The notes: generated from the letters alone by a model not told the origin. DNA of 35,778 nt from Hymenobacter psychrotolerans DSM 18569 (GCF_900142395.1 NZ_FRAS01000031.1:1-35778); one strand, 5' to 3'; counted from the first letter of the stretch, positions 1 to 8,387 are shown. Program-made: numbers and translations.

Positions 1-411
1 CACCTGCTGGTAGACCGGCGCGGCACACCGCTGGCCGTGCAGCTGAGCGGGGCTAACGCGCACGATTCGACCGTGTTTGCCGAATTGCTCGATGCTGTAC
101 CGGCCGTGCGCCAGCCTCGTGGCCGCCCGCGCAAGCGCCCCGGCAAGCTCCACGCCGACAAGGGCTACGACTACCGTAAGTGCCGTGTGGCCCTGCGCAG
201 GCGCGGCATCAAGTGCCGCATCGCCCGCCGCGGCATTGAATCCAGCCAGCGGCTGGGGCGGCACCGCTGGGTGGTGGAGCGCACCTTTGCCTGGCTCAAC
301 CGCTTCCGCCGCGTGCGCGTGCGCTACGAACGACGCGACGACATCCACCTGGCCTTCACTTGGTTCGCCTGCGCACTCATCACCTGGAGAGCCGTTAAAC
401 GGTTTTGTTAG
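1..411 (+). mobile_element. IS5-family transposase, C-terminal part (cut by window edge)
   Basis: The reading frame is open from base 1 to the TAG at 409-411, so this is the C-terminal part of a DDE transposase whose start lies outside the window. Visible motifs are LHADKGYD (catalytic Asp) and RHRWVVERTFAWLNRFRR (catalytic Glu with the following Arg-rich helix), which are typical of the IS5 family, IS427-like group. The last 90 residues are nearly identical to the minus-strand copy at 35509-35778 (E/D and FTWFA/FTMLA differ). The two copies share sequence outward to about GACACTCTTA (base 420) and then diverge, which marks the IS end there. Upstream in-frame GTGs are not real starts. Family assignment is confident; the exact IS name is not known. 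Confidence 0.9.
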
Positions 412-420
412 ACACTCTTA
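403..420 (+). repeat. Probable terminal inverted repeat / right end of the left IS copy
   Basis: The 3' end of the transposase runs into TTTTGTTAGACACTCTTA. The same sequence, reversed, borders the right copy at 35500-35517, and outside it the two flanks are unrelated. The element end is therefore probably GACACTC, with TTA or TA as part of the target site. Inferred from two copies only; the other ends lie outside the window. Confidence 0.5.
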
Positions 421-461
421 GCCCGCTCAACTTCTTTTTGCACCCGTTCGTACTGCCTGCA

Positions 462-493
462 AGCGTCAGACTCCTTTAGTCTGACGCTTTTCT
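462..493 (+). terminator. Rho-independent terminator
   Basis: Perfect 11-bp stem AGCGTCAGACT / AGTCTGACGCT (462-472 and 478-488) with a 5-nt loop, followed by a T-rich run. It ends 13 bases before the SBF-like gene start, so it probably belonged to a gene read from the left, now separated by the IS. Confidence 0.8.
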
Positions 494-505
494 TTTGCCT
501 CATTT

Positions 506-1573
506 ATGACTCAGCCTGCTGCCCCGCGCCCCACTCCTGCCCCGGTACTGCCCCCCGAAAACCGCCTGCTGGCCCTGCTCCGCCGCGCCGGGCTGCTCGA
601 CTGGTTTCTGCTGGGGCTGGTAGCGGCGGTGGTATTGGCCTACCTCGTGCCGGCGGTGGGCAGCCAGAGTAGTGTCATTCCCTGGAAGCTGATTACGACA
701 GTGGGGGTAGCCCTGATTTTCTTCTTCTACGGGCTGAAGCTCAGCCTCGACAAGCTAAAGGCGGGCCTGCGCAACTGGCACCTGCACGTGGTGGTGCAGC
801 TCATCACGTTTGTGGTGTTTCCGGTGCTGGCGCTGCTGGTGCGGCCGCTGTTTGAGGGTGCCAAGGGCGCGCAGCTCTGGCAAAGCATTTTCTTTCTGTG
901 CACGCTGCCCAGCACGGTTTCTACCTCGGTAGTGATGGTGAGCATTGCGCGCGGCAATCTGCCGGCGGCCATCTTCAACGCCAGCATCAGCAGCCTGCTG
1001 GGCATTGTGCTCACGCCGCTCTGGGCCAGCCTGTTTCTGCACACCTCCGCCGACAGCGGCCACCTCTGGAACCTGGCCGCCAGCCTGGTGTGGCAGGTGG
1101 TGCTGCCGGTAGCGGCGGGTGTGCTGCTCAACCGCCGCTTCGGCCACTTTGCCGAGCAGCACAAAGGCGCGCTCCGCATCTCCGACCAGGTCGTGATTCT
1201 GCTGATTGTCTTCACGGCCTTCTGCGAGTCGTTTGAGGAAGGCATTTTCCGCACTTTTGCGGCCCGCGACATCCTGCTGCTGAGCCTGGGCATGATTGGA
1301 CTTTACCTTGGTATCTTTGGAGTGGTGTGGGGGCTGAGCCGGGCACTGGGCTTCTCCCGCGAAGACCGGATTACGGCCCTGTTCTGCGGCTCCAAAAAGT
1401 CGTTAGTGCATGGCAGCGTAATGGCCAGCCTGCTGTTTCCGGGCATGGCTGCCACGGGGCTGCTGCTGCTGCCGCTTATGCTGTATCATGCCCTGCAGAT
1501 TATGCTGGCCAGCATGATGGCCCAGCGCATGGGCCGGCAGGCCGAAGAACTACCGGCCACATCGGCCGCCTGA
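506..1573 (+). CDS. SBF-like (YfeH-type) bile acid:sodium symporter family transporter
   Basis: A 355-residue polytopic inner-membrane protein. After a Pro-rich N-terminus of about 20 residues, hydrophobic segments run almost to the end, about 9-10 in all. The motif FCGSKKSLVHG near residue 295 and the TLPSTVSTSVVM segment near residue 135 are characteristic of the SBF-like/CPA family (E. coli YfeH, PF13593 type) rather than the classical NTCP/ASBT group. Family knowledge points to secondary transport of an organic anion or to ion exchange, but the substrate of this subfamily is unknown. The ATG at 506 follows a terminator hairpin closely and no clear ribosome site is seen. It appears to be a single-gene unit, as the next gene has its own promoter-like box. 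Confidence 0.88.
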   Translation: MTQPAAPRPTPAPVLPPENRLLALLRRAGLLDWFLLGLVAAVVLAYLVPAVGSQSSVIPWKLITTVGVALIFFFYGLKLSLDKLKAGLRNWHLHVVVQLITFVVFPVLALLVRPLFEGAKGAQLWQSIFFLCTLPSTVSTSVVMVSIARGNLPAAIFNASISSLLGIVLTPLWASLFLHTSADSGHLWNLAASLVWQVVLPVAAGVLLNRRFGHFAEQHKGALRISDQVVILLIVFTAFCESFEEGIFRTFAARDILLLSLGMIGLYLGIFGVVWGLSRALGFSREDRITALFCGSKKSLVHGSVMASLLFPGMAATGLLLLPLMLYHALQIMLASMMAQRMGRQAEELPATSAA

Positions 1574-1625
1574 TGTAGTCGGTATGGTCAGCGGCAGAGG
1601 CCAGGCATATAGGCCGGTTTGGATG

Positions 1626-1633
1626 TATGTTTG
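1626..1633 (+). promoter_or_regulatory. Candidate Bacteroidota -7 promoter box for the ankyrin gene
   Basis: TATGTTTG matches the TAnnTTTG -7 element and lies 35 bases before the ATG at 1669. No TTTG -33 box is seen at the usual spacing, so the call rests on one box. Confidence 0.35.
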
Positions 1634-1668
1634 GGGCTGTTTTCTAGCCCAACTCTCCTATTCCCGGC

Positions 1669-2121
1669 ATGAAGACACTTCTTCTCGTTTTTGCCTTATT
1701 TCTGGGAAGCCTGACTGCTGCCCATGCCCAGACGCCCACACAAAAGGTGTACGCGGCCGTGGTAAAAAATCAGCCGGAAGTGCTGGAAAGACTGCTGGCC
1801 GGCGGCGCCGATGCCAATGCGCCGGTGGAGATGATGCCCGGCTTTCCCACCAACTTCCTGATACTGGCGGCCGGCAACGGGCAGCTGGAGCTGGTGAAGA
1901 TTCTGGTGAAGCACAAGGCGCAGATAGATCAAACCGACTCTTTTCAGGCAACGGCCCTGATGGCGGCAGCCGCGCAGGGCAGCCTGGAGGTGGTAGAGTT
2001 TCTGCTGGCCAATGGCGCCAACCCCAAAGCCAAAGACAAGGAAGGCAAGGACGTGCTGGCCAACGCCAAGGAAGGCGGCAACGCGGCCGTAGTCAAGCTG
2101 ATCCAGACCAAAAGCCGCTAA
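1669..2121 (+). CDS. Secreted ankyrin-repeat protein
   Basis: A 150-residue protein with a clear signal peptide (MKTLLLVFALFLGSLTAAHA, cleavage after AHA near residue 20). Three to four ankyrin repeats follow. Recognisable units are VLERLLAGGADANA, TNFLILAAGNGQLELVKILV and TALMAAAAQGSLEVVEFLLANGANP, ending in a shorter C-terminal repeat. Such proteins act by protein-protein contact in the periplasm; no catalytic motif is present and the partner is unknown. The gene ends 8 bases before the stop of the convergent glycosidase gene, and no separate terminator fits between them. Confidence 0.88.
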   Translation: MKTLLLVFALFLGSLTAAHAQTPTQKVYAAVVKNQPEVLERLLAGGADANAPVEMMPGFPTNFLILAAGNGQLELVKILVKHKAQIDQTDSFQATALMAAAAQGSLEVVEFLLANGANPKAKDKEGKDVLANAKEGGNAAVVKLIQTKSR

Positions 2122-2129
2122 GGCCGCTT

Positions 2130-4784
2130 TTACGCCGGAGGCTGCGGGCGCATCTGCAGCAGTCGCACTACCAGGCCCGTCCAGCCGGTTTGGTGGCTGG
2201 CCCCCAGGCCGTGGCCGGTGTCGCCGTGGAAGTACTCGTGGAAAAGCAGGTTGTCGCGGAAGTGCGGGTCGGTCTGCAGCAGCTCGTTGGTCCCGAAAGC
2301 GGGGCGGCGGCCGTCCTTATCTTTCAGCAGCAGGCGGGCGAGGCGGTCGGCCAGGGCAGCCGCTACCTGCTGCAGGTTGAGCAGCTGGCCGGAGCCGGTG
2401 GGGTACTCCACCTTGAAACTGTCGCCGTAGTAGAAATGGTAGCGCTGCAACGACTCGACGATGAGGAAGTTGATGGGCATCCAGAGCGGGCCGCGCCAGT
2501 TGCTGTTGCCGCCGAACATGCTGCTTTCAGCCTCGCCGGGCACGTACTGCACCACAAAATCGGCCTCCTCGGTGCTGAACACGTACGGCTGCTCCAGATG
2601 GTGGCGCGACATAGCCCGGATGCCGTAGTCGGAGAGAAACTCCTGCTCGTCGAGCATGCGGGTAAGCAGCTGCCGGAGGCGGGACTGCCGCAGCAAACCC
2701 AGCAGATGGCGGGCGCCGCGGCCGGGCTCCTGCCAGCGGCTCACCAGCTGGGCCAGATGAGGCCGGTTCTGCAGCAGCCACGTGGCGCGGGCCGTAAAGC
2801 CGGGCAGCGCATCCAGCATGTCCTGGTCTACCACTTCCACCGCAAACAGCGGAATCAGGCCCACGATGGAGCGGACTTTGAGCTTGGTGCGCGTTTCGTC
2901 GGGGGTGTGCAGCACGTCGTAGTAGAACCCGTCTTCTTCGTCCCAGAGGTTGAACAACCCGTCACCGCCGCGGGTCATGGCATCGGCGATGTAGAGGAAA
3001 TGCTCGAAGAACTTACCGGCCATTTCCTCATACACGTGGTTGTGGCGGGCCAGCTCCATGGCAATGCGCATCATGTTGAGGGCAAACATGGCCATCCAGC
3101 TCGTGCCGTCCGACTGCTCGATGTAGCCGCCGGTGGGCAGCGGGGCGCTTCTATCAAACACCCCGATATTGTCCAGGCCCAGGAAGCCCCCCTCGAAGAT
3201 GTTCTGCTCGCTCCGGTCTTTGCGGTTGACCCACCACGCAAAATTCAGGGCCAGTTTATGGAACATGGCTTCCAGAAATACCCGGTCGCCTTCGCCCTGG
3301 CGCAGCTTTTTGTCCATCTGGTACACGCGCCACGTAGCCCAGGCGTGCACGGGCGGGTTCACGTCGGAGAAATTCCACTCGTAGGCCGGCAGCTGGCCGT
3401 TGGGGTGCATGTAGCGGTCCAGGATGAACAGGCGGAGCTGCTGCTTGGCAAACTCGGTATCAACCATCGCCAGCGGAATGCAATGAAACGCCAGGTCCCA
3501 GGCCGCATACCACGGATACTCCCACTTGTCGGGCATGGAGATGATGTCGGCGTTGTGCAGGTGCTGCCACTGCCGGTTGCGCCCCTTCAGCCGCTCCGGC
3601 GGCGGCGGTAGCCCGGCCGGGTCGCCCTTGAGCCACTGCGTTACGTCGTAGTAGTAGAACTGCTTGCTCCAGAGCATGCCCGCAAAGGCCTGGCGCTGCA
3701 CGTTGCGCGCGTCCGGGTCGGGGGGCAGGCTTTCCTGCAGGCAGTTGTAGAACTCGTCGGCTTCCTGCTGCCGCGCCCCAAAAAGGTGGTCGAAATCGGC
3801 GAAGGGCGTATCCTGCCAGGGCTGGCTCAGGCGCAGCCGGATGGTGTGGGCCTGCCCGGCCGGCAGACTCAGGCGGTAGCGGGCCGCCGCCTTGGTGCCC
3901 GTCTGCGCCGGATTGATGGCGCCCTGCTCGCCGTGCACCACGTAGTCGTTGATGCCGTCCTTGAAGTACATGCCCTCGGCGGGCAGCCCGTAGAGGCGGG
4001 TGCCGTTGGTGTCATTTTCGCAGAACAGCAGCTCCGGCGCTTCGGCGGAGTGGTGCGGCTCGCAGTAGAGGTGGTAGTGGCCCAGGTCGGGGTGCTCGGC
4101 GTGCACCGCACCGGGCTGCGAGAGGCGCATTTCGGGGCGGGCAGCGGCGGCGTCCCAGCTCCAGGTGTTGCGGAACCAGAGCTGCGGCAGCACCTGCACG
4201 TGGGCGCGCTTGGGGCCGCGGTTGTGTACCGTTATCTTAATCAGCAGGTCTTCGGGGCCGGCCTTGGCGTACTCGATGTACACATCGAAGTAGCGGCTTT
4301 TGTTGAAGATGCCGGTATCGAGCAGCTCGTATTCGGGCTCCTGGCGGGTGCGGCGGGCGTTTTCGCGCACCAGCTTCCGGTACGGAAACTTCGACTGCGG
4401 ATACTTGTAGAGCATGCGCATGTAGGAGTGCGTGGGCGTACTATCGAGGTAGTAATACTGCTCCTTCACGTCCTCGCCGTGGTTGCCCTGGCCGTTGGTG
4501 AGGCCAAACAGGCGCTCTTTCAGCATTTCATCCTGCCCGTTCCAGAGGGCCACGCCAAAACACAGCAGCTGCCGGTCGTCGGAGATGCCGCCCAGGCCCT
4601 CTTCGCCCCAGCGGTAGGCTTTGCTGCGGGCCATGTCGTGGGTGATGTAGTCCCAGGCGTTGCCGCCGGCGCTGTAGTCTTCGCGCACGGTGCCCCACTG
4701 CCGCTCCGTGAGGTAGGGCCCGAACTTCTTCCAGGGGGTTGTGTCGGCGTTGGCTTCCGCTAAGCGTAGTTGTTCCTGCGTCAT
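2130..4784 (-). CDS. MGH1-like / GH63-related glycoside hydrolase
   Basis: An 884-residue protein in the start chosen here (MTQEQLRLAEANADTTPWKK). The frame extends 33 codons further upstream, to 4883, but those residues look unlike the family, which begins close to the xxWKKxGPYLxERQWGTVREDYS block seen at residues about 17-38. Other family blocks are WDYITHDMARSKAYRWGEEG, SMPDKWEYPWYAAWDLAFHC, GGYIEQSDGTSWMAMFALNM and a C-terminal GHGLGASHQTGWTGLV. These belong to the (alpha/alpha)6 barrel of clan GH-G (mannosylglycerate hydrolase / processing glucosidase type). It has no signal peptide, so it is probably cytoplasmic and acts on a small alpha-glucoside or related solute. The substrate cannot be told from sequence. 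Its 5' side is the 41-bp repeat array, which may influence its expression. Confidence 0.85.
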   Translation of the reverse strand: MTQEQLRLAEANADTTPWKKFGPYLTERQWGTVREDYSAGGNAWDYITHDMARSKAYRWGEEGLGGISDDRQLLCFGVALWNGQDEMLKERLFGLTNGQGNHGEDVKEQYYYLDSTPTHSYMRMLYKYPQSKFPYRKLVRENARRTRQEPEYELLDTGIFNKSRYFDVYIEYAKAGPEDLLIKITVHNRGPKRAHVQVLPQLWFRNTWSWDAAAARPEMRLSQPGAVHAEHPDLGHYHLYCEPHHSAEAPELLFCENDTNGTRLYGLPAEGMYFKDGINDYVVHGEQGAINPAQTGTKAAARYRLSLPAGQAHTIRLRLSQPWQDTPFADFDHLFGARQQEADEFYNCLQESLPPDPDARNVQRQAFAGMLWSKQFYYYDVTQWLKGDPAGLPPPPERLKGRNRQWQHLHNADIISMPDKWEYPWYAAWDLAFHCIPLAMVDTEFAKQQLRLFILDRYMHPNGQLPAYEWNFSDVNPPVHAWATWRVYQMDKKLRQGEGDRVFLEAMFHKLALNFAWWVNRKDRSEQNIFEGGFLGLDNIGVFDRSAPLPTGGYIEQSDGTSWMAMFALNMMRIAMELARHNHVYEEMAGKFFEHFLYIADAMTRGGDGLFNLWDEEDGFYYDVLHTPDETRTKLKVRSIVGLIPLFAVEVVDQDMLDALPGFTARATWLLQNRPHLAQLVSRWQEPGRGARHLLGLLRQSRLRQLLTRMLDEQEFLSDYGIRAMSRHHLEQPYVFSTEEADFVVQYVPGEAESSMFGGNSNWRGPLWMPINFLIVESLQRYHFYYGDSFKVEYPTGSGQLLNLQQVAAALADRLARLLLKDKDGRRPAFGTNELLQTDPHFRDNLLFHEYFHGDTGHGLGASHQTGWTGLVVRLLQMRPQPPA

Positions 4785-4947
4785 AAATAGGTAGCTCGTG
4801 GCCTTCCCGATACGGCCGGCGGCGTGGTACAGGCCCGAAACTGCTCCGGCCGAAGCCATCGGATGAAGTGTTGCCCTACTCACTTTTTCAGGAAAGGGTT
4901 GCTGTGGAGTCCGTCCTGGCTACTACGCCGGCCGCGCTGTTTCCGGC

Positions 4948-5204
4948 CACTTCCTGAGTGGAAGAGCGCCGAAATCATTACAGCAAAGCACTTCCACTGC
5001 GGAAGAGCGCCGAAACCATTACATCTGCCCACTTCCTCTGCGGAAGAGCACAGATACAATTACATCGGAGCACTTCCGGGCCGGAAGAGCCCGCATGTAT
5101 TTATATCCGGGCACTTCCGGCCCGGAAGTGCTTCGATGTATTTGTATCCGGACACTTCCGGCCCGGAAGTGCTTCGATGTATTTGTATCCGGACACTTCC
5201 GGGG
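4948..5204. repeat. 41-bp tandem repeat array with palindromic cores (6.3 units)
   Basis: Units begin at 4948, 4989, 5030, 5071, 5112, 5153 and a partial one at 5194, with an exact 41-base period. Each begins CACTTCC, then 4-6 variable bases, then GGAAG(T/A)GC. In unit 5 with its preceding G this is GCACTTCCGG-C-CCGGAAGTGC, a dyad with perfect 10-bp arms. Units 5 and 6 are identical over 41 bases; units 4 to 1 diverge step by step toward the glycosidase gene. The array fills the gap between the dioxygenase stop (5207-5209) and the region upstream of the glycosidase, both on the minus strand. Open frames run through it but are explained by the absence of stops in the repeat. Function unknown; operator array, transcript-processing hairpins or slippage-grown repeat are all possible. 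Confidence 0.92.
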
Positions 5205-5206
5205 CT

Positions 5207-6094
5207 CTACCCCACCACAAAGGTGCGCATACTCATGCCCCCGAAGCTCACTTCCTCGTAGGCGTGGCGGATGTCGTCATCGGGCTCGGCCAGGGCCAGG
5301 CTGTAGAGCATCGGGATGTAGTGGTCGGGGGTGGGCACCGAGAGAGGGCCGCTGGCCCCGGCCTGCTGGTAGTGGGCCAGGGCGTGCAGGTCGCGCTGGT
5401 CGATTTTGGCTTTGGCCCACTCGTCGAACTCCTGGGCCCAGGCGTAGGGCGTGGCATCATCGGCCATCAGCTTGGGCATGCTCTGGCGCAGGTTGTGCAC
5501 GATGTTGCCGCTGCCCAGAATGAGCACGCCGCGGCGGCGCAGAAACTGTAGCTGCCGGGAAAGCTCGGCGTGGTAGGTAATGGGCTTGTGGTAGTCGATG
5601 CTGAGCTGGAACACCGGAATATCGGCCTCCGGGAAGACGTGGTGCAGCACCGTCCAGGTGCCGTGGTCGAGGCCCCACTCGTCGGTGGGGTGCGCGTCGG
5701 GCAAGGCAGCCAGCACCTCGCGGGCCACATCGGGGGCGCCGGGCGCGGGGTACTGCATCTCGAACAGCTCCTGCGGGAAGCCGCCGAAGTCGTGGATGGT
5801 TTCGGGCCGCTCGTTCACGGCCACGAAGGTGCCGCGCGTCAGCCAGTGCGCCGACACCACCAGCACGGCCCGCGGCGGCTGCAGGTTGCGGATATCCCGG
5901 CCCAGCTGGTGCAGGGTCTGGGTGAAGGGGTTATCGGCCAGCGCATTCATGGGCGAGCCGTGGCCCACGAAGAGCACGGGCATTTTGGCCGTTTTCTGGA
6001 AGGAGCTGGCAGTTTTATGGAGGTCTTGCAGGGAGTTCATAGCAGTAGCGAAAGGCAGCACGGCCAGGGCTTTGAGGAAATCTTTGCGGTGCAT
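5207..6094 (-). CDS. 4,5-DOPA extradiol dioxygenase-like protein (YgiD/LigB family)
   Basis: A 295-residue class III extradiol dioxygenase. Metal-ligand candidates are His45 in GHGSPMNA, His83 in VVSAHW and His200 in GSGNIVHN, the same three positions used by the single-domain DODA proteins such as E. coli YgiD. These cleave catechols like L-DOPA with a divalent metal. The first 20 residues, MHRKDFLKALAVLPFATA, are an added leader that resembles a Tat signal (RKxFLK then a hydrophobic stretch), although the strict twin Arg is RK here. The start is supported by this leader and by a TAnnTTTG box 26 bases upstream. It looks monocistronic. True substrate not known. Confidence 0.88.
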   Translation of the reverse strand: MHRKDFLKALAVLPFATAMNSLQDLHKTASSFQKTAKMPVLFVGHGSPMNALADNPFTQTLHQLGRDIRNLQPPRAVLVVSAHWLTRGTFVAVNERPETIHDFGGFPQELFEMQYPAPGAPDVAREVLAALPDAHPTDEWGLDHGTWTVLHHVFPEADIPVFQLSIDYHKPITYHAELSRQLQFLRRRGVLILGSGNIVHNLRQSMPKLMADDATPYAWAQEFDEWAKAKIDQRDLHALAHYQQAGASGPLSVPTPDHYIPMLYSLALAEPDDDIRHAYEEVSFGGMSMRTFVVG

Positions 6095-6119
6095 GCGGTG
6101 GAAGATAAGTAGTACCTGA

Positions 6120-6127
6120 CAAAGGTA
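6120..6127 (-). promoter_or_regulatory. Candidate -7 promoter box for the dioxygenase gene
   Basis: CAAAGGTA on the plus strand reads TACCTTTG on the minus strand, a TAnnTTTG match 26 bases upstream of the start at 6094. No good -33 box is seen. Confidence 0.4.
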
Positions 6128-6213
6128 CCCCGGCGTAGATAGGGCTTCCTTGATGTATGATAAGAAACAACAGGCGTCACCTATAGTGCTGCTATCCGCA
6201 AGCCGCCCCCAAC

Positions 6214-6285
6214 AACCAGAACGTCATGTCGAGCGAAGTCGAGACATCTCGCGTGCTGGTTGTTTTTTGACGTGACGTTCTGGTT
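6214..6285. repeat. Intergenic hairpin repeat, ATCTCGCGTGCTG family
   Basis: Perfect 13-bp arms AACCAGAACGTCA (6214-6226) and TGACGTTCTGGTT (6273-6285) enclose GTCGAGCGAAGTCGAGACAT and then CTCGCGTGCTGG. The internal ATCTCGCGTGCTG block recurs in the repeats near 7053 and 28449. It lies between the divergent dioxygenase and GNAT genes. It is probably a dispersed miniature repeat rather than a gene-specific site. Confidence 0.75.
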
Positions 6286-6339
6286 ATTTCCTGCAGTTTG
6301 CACGCCTCTGCCTAACCACCTCCTACCCCTCCCCCCACT

Positions 6340-6900
6340 ATGCAACTCAAACTAGCCAGCCTAGAAGACATCGACGGGGTACTGGCCCTGCACCAGAAGT
6401 ACCAGCTAGCCACTATTGCCGAGGAAGACAAGCCCGACGGCTTCGTGACGACGGCCTTTACCCGCGAGCAGCTCACGCAGCTGATTGAGCAGGAACAGGG
6501 TTTGTCCGTTGCCACGGACGAGGGGCAGGTGGTGGCCTACGTTATGGCGGCTTCGTGGCAGTTCTGGGCGGAGTGGCCGATTTTTGCCCACATGATTGCC
6601 GACTTACCGAACCTGGAATACGCCGGCTATCGACTGACTACGGAAAACTCCTACCAGTACGGCCCCGTCTGCGTCGATAAAGCCTACCGGGGTAGCGGCC
6701 TGCTGAAGCAGATTTTCGACTTCTCGCGGGCCCAGATGGCGACGCGCTATCCGGTGCTGGTCACGTTTATCAACCGCATCAATGGCCGCTCCTACGCCGC
6801 CCACACTCGCAAGCTGGGGCTGGCGGTTATCCGGGAGTTTGCCTTCAACGGCAACCAGTATTACGAGCTGGCCTGCGCAACCACAGCAAGAGTAAGCTGA
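6340..6900 (+). CDS. GNAT-family N-acetyltransferase
   Basis: A 186-residue protein with a GNAT fold. The substrate-side N-terminus (MQLKLASLEDIDGVLALHQKYQ) is followed by a central segment and the motif-A-like acetyl-CoA loop in VCVDKAYRGSGLLKQIFDFSRA near residues 112-134. The usual Q/RxxGxG/A appears as YRGSGLL. The C-terminal part NGRSYAAHTRKLGLAVIREF resembles the motif-B helix and strand. It is presumably cytosolic and transfers acetyl from acetyl-CoA to an amine; the substrate cannot be assigned. It is a lone gene flanked by intergenic repeats on both sides. Confidence 0.85.
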   Translation: MQLKLASLEDIDGVLALHQKYQLATIAEEDKPDGFVTTAFTREQLTQLIEQEQGLSVATDEGQVVAYVMAASWQFWAEWPIFAHMIADLPNLEYAGYRLTTENSYQYGPVCVDKAYRGSGLLKQIFDFSRAQMATRYPVLVTFINRINGRSYAAHTRKLGLAVIREFAFNGNQYYELACATTARVS

Positions 6901-6906
6901 TACGGG

Positions 6907-7034
6907 TGTCGAGACGCAGCATAGTACGTCTCGTCGTGGAACGACAGGTTTCTGACGACCAGCTTCCCCAAGCCATACCCGCAAAGCAACAGCCACCCGC
7001 CCCAAGACGCACTATGTTGCGTCTCTACACCGGC
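6907..7034. repeat. GAGACGCA/TGCGTCTC dispersed repeat, copy 1
   Basis: Begins with GAGACGCAgcatagtaCGTCTC and a following CGTGGAACGA, and ends with GACGCACTATGTTGCGTCTC plus TACACCGG. A copy with the same order of blocks lies at 13938-14045. It fills most of the 314-base gap between the GNAT and MFS genes. No gene or RNA motif was recognised inside it. Confidence 0.7.
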
Positions 7035-7052
7035 CCGGTTCGGTACCCCAAC

Positions 7053-7088
7053 GTCAGCACGCGAGATTCGTCGGCAAGCTCAGAATGA
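7053..7088 (-). repeat. Partial copy of the ATCTCGCGTGCTG-type repeat
   Basis: Read on the minus strand this is GTCATTCTGAGCTTGCCGAC then GAATCTCGCGTGCTGA. It corresponds to one arm of the hairpin repeat at 28449-28537, with a different centre, and lacks the second arm. Confidence 0.65.
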
Positions 7089-7214
7089 CCGTTCTTATCG
7101 GCTGGGCACTGCTGCCGATATACCCTCAGCGTTGGTGCCGAACTTTCGGCAACTTGCCAGCCGATTCCGCTCCTACCCTACCAGTCCTGCCCTACCAGTC
7201 CTGCCCAAGCCTTC

Positions 7215-8387
7215 ATGTCCCGCATCCTACCCACCATCGTGGGGGCGCAGTTTTTCTGCACCTCGCTGTGGTTTGCCGGCAACGCCGTAGCCCCGGATAT
7301 AGCCGCTCAGCTCCATCAGCCACCGGGTTTTGTGGCCACGCTCACCAGCGCCGTGCAGCTGGGTTTCATCACCGGCACGCTCACCTTCGCCCTGCTGGCC
7401 CTCGCCGACCGGTTTTCGCCTTCGCGGGTGTTTTGCGTGAGTGCCCTGCTGGCGGCGGCCTGCAACCTGGGTGTAAACCTGAGCGGCATCGGGGCCCCGG
7501 AGCTACTGGCGCTGCGGTTCCTGACGGGGTTTTTCCTGGCCGGCATCTACCCCGTGGGCATGAAAATAGCCGCCGACTACTACCAGAGTGGCCTGGGAAA
7601 GTCGTTGGGGTTTCTGGTGGGGGCGCTGGTGCTGGGCACGGCGTTTCCGCACCTGCTGAAAGCGGCTACCGCCCAGCTGCCGTGGCAGTATGTGACGCTG
7701 GCCACCTCGGGGTTGGCGGTGCTGGGCGGGGTAGCGCTGGTGCTGCTCGTGCCCGATGGGCCCTACCGCCGCGCCGGGCAGCAGCTGCGGCTTACGGCGT
7801 TTCTGGCGGGGTTCCGGGAGCCGGCGTTTCGGGCGGCGGCGTTCGGCTACTTCGGGCACATGTGGGAGCTGTACACGTTTTGGGCCTTCGTGCCGGTGCT
7901 GCTGGCGGCCTACAACCGCCTCCACCCCAGCGTGGCGCTGCCGGTGCCGCTGCTCTCGTTTCTGATCATTGGGGTGGGGAGCGTGGCCTGCGTGGGCAGC
8001 GGGCTGCTCTCGCAGCGGCTGGGGCCGCGCCCGGTGGCTACGGCGGCGCTGGCTTTGTCGGGGGTGTGCTGCGTGGTGTCGCCGCTGGTGCTGGGGAGTG
8101 GCTCGGTGGCGCTGCTGCTGGGGTTTCTGTTTTTCTGGGGGGTAGTGGTGGTGGCCGATTCGCCGCTGTTCTCGACGCTGGTGGCGCAGAACGCGCCGGC
8201 CGCCTCGCGGGGCACTTCGCTCACCATCGTCAACTGCCTGGGCTTTGCCCTCACCATTGCCAGCATTCAGCTGACCAGCCTGCTGGCCCGCAGCGTGCCT
8301 CCGCCGTATCTGCTGCTGCCGCTGACCGTGGGGCCGGCACTGGGGCTGTGGGGGTTGCGGCGTAGGCGGCAGGATGATTTAGATTGA
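7215..8387 (+). CDS. MFS transporter
   Basis: A 390-residue protein made almost wholly of hydrophobic segments, consistent with 12 membrane helices of the major facilitator fold. The loop between helices 2 and 3 holds ALADRFSPSRVF, a form of the MFS motif A (G/AxxxDRxxxR). The helix-4 region reads LRFLTGFFLAGIYPVGMKI, a typical substrate-cavity segment. The likely role is proton-coupled import or efflux of a small molecule at the inner membrane. Substrate cannot be inferred, and the neighbours do not help. The ATG at 7215 begins directly with the first helix; an overlapping frame starting at 7085 is a shadow. Codon use and GC match the housekeeping genes. Confidence 0.88.
   Translation: MSRILPTIVGAQFFCTSLWFAGNAVAPDIAAQLHQPPGFVATLTSAVQLGFITGTLTFALLALADRFSPSRVFCVSALLAAACNLGVNLSGIGAPELLALRFLTGFFLAGIYPVGMKIAADYYQSGLGKSLGFLVGALVLGTAFPHLLKAATAQLPWQYVTLATSGLAVLGGVALVLLVPDGPYRRAGQQLRLTAFLAGFREPAFRAAAFGYFGHMWELYTFWAFVPVLLAAYNRLHPSVALPVPLLSFLIIGVGSVACVGSGLLSQRLGPRPVATAALALSGVCCVVSPLVLGSGSVALLLGFLFFWGVVVVADSPLFSTLVAQNAPAASRGTSLTIVNCLGFALTIASIQLTSLLARSVPPPYLLLPLTVGPALGLWGLRRRRQDDLD

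Noticed and set aside
1584..3611. Long plus-strand frame of 675 codons across the glycosidase gene
   Set aside because: It lies antisense to a gene with clear family motifs and also runs over the ankyrin gene; it is a GC-rich shadow with no domain.
4948..5204. CRISPR array
   Set aside because: The 41-bp units are contiguous and the variable part decays from unit to unit instead of being independent spacers; no cas genes are near.
4824..5551. Open frames running through the 41-bp array
   Set aside because: They come from a stop-free repeat (period not a multiple of 3, so frames differ per unit), with no signal or family.
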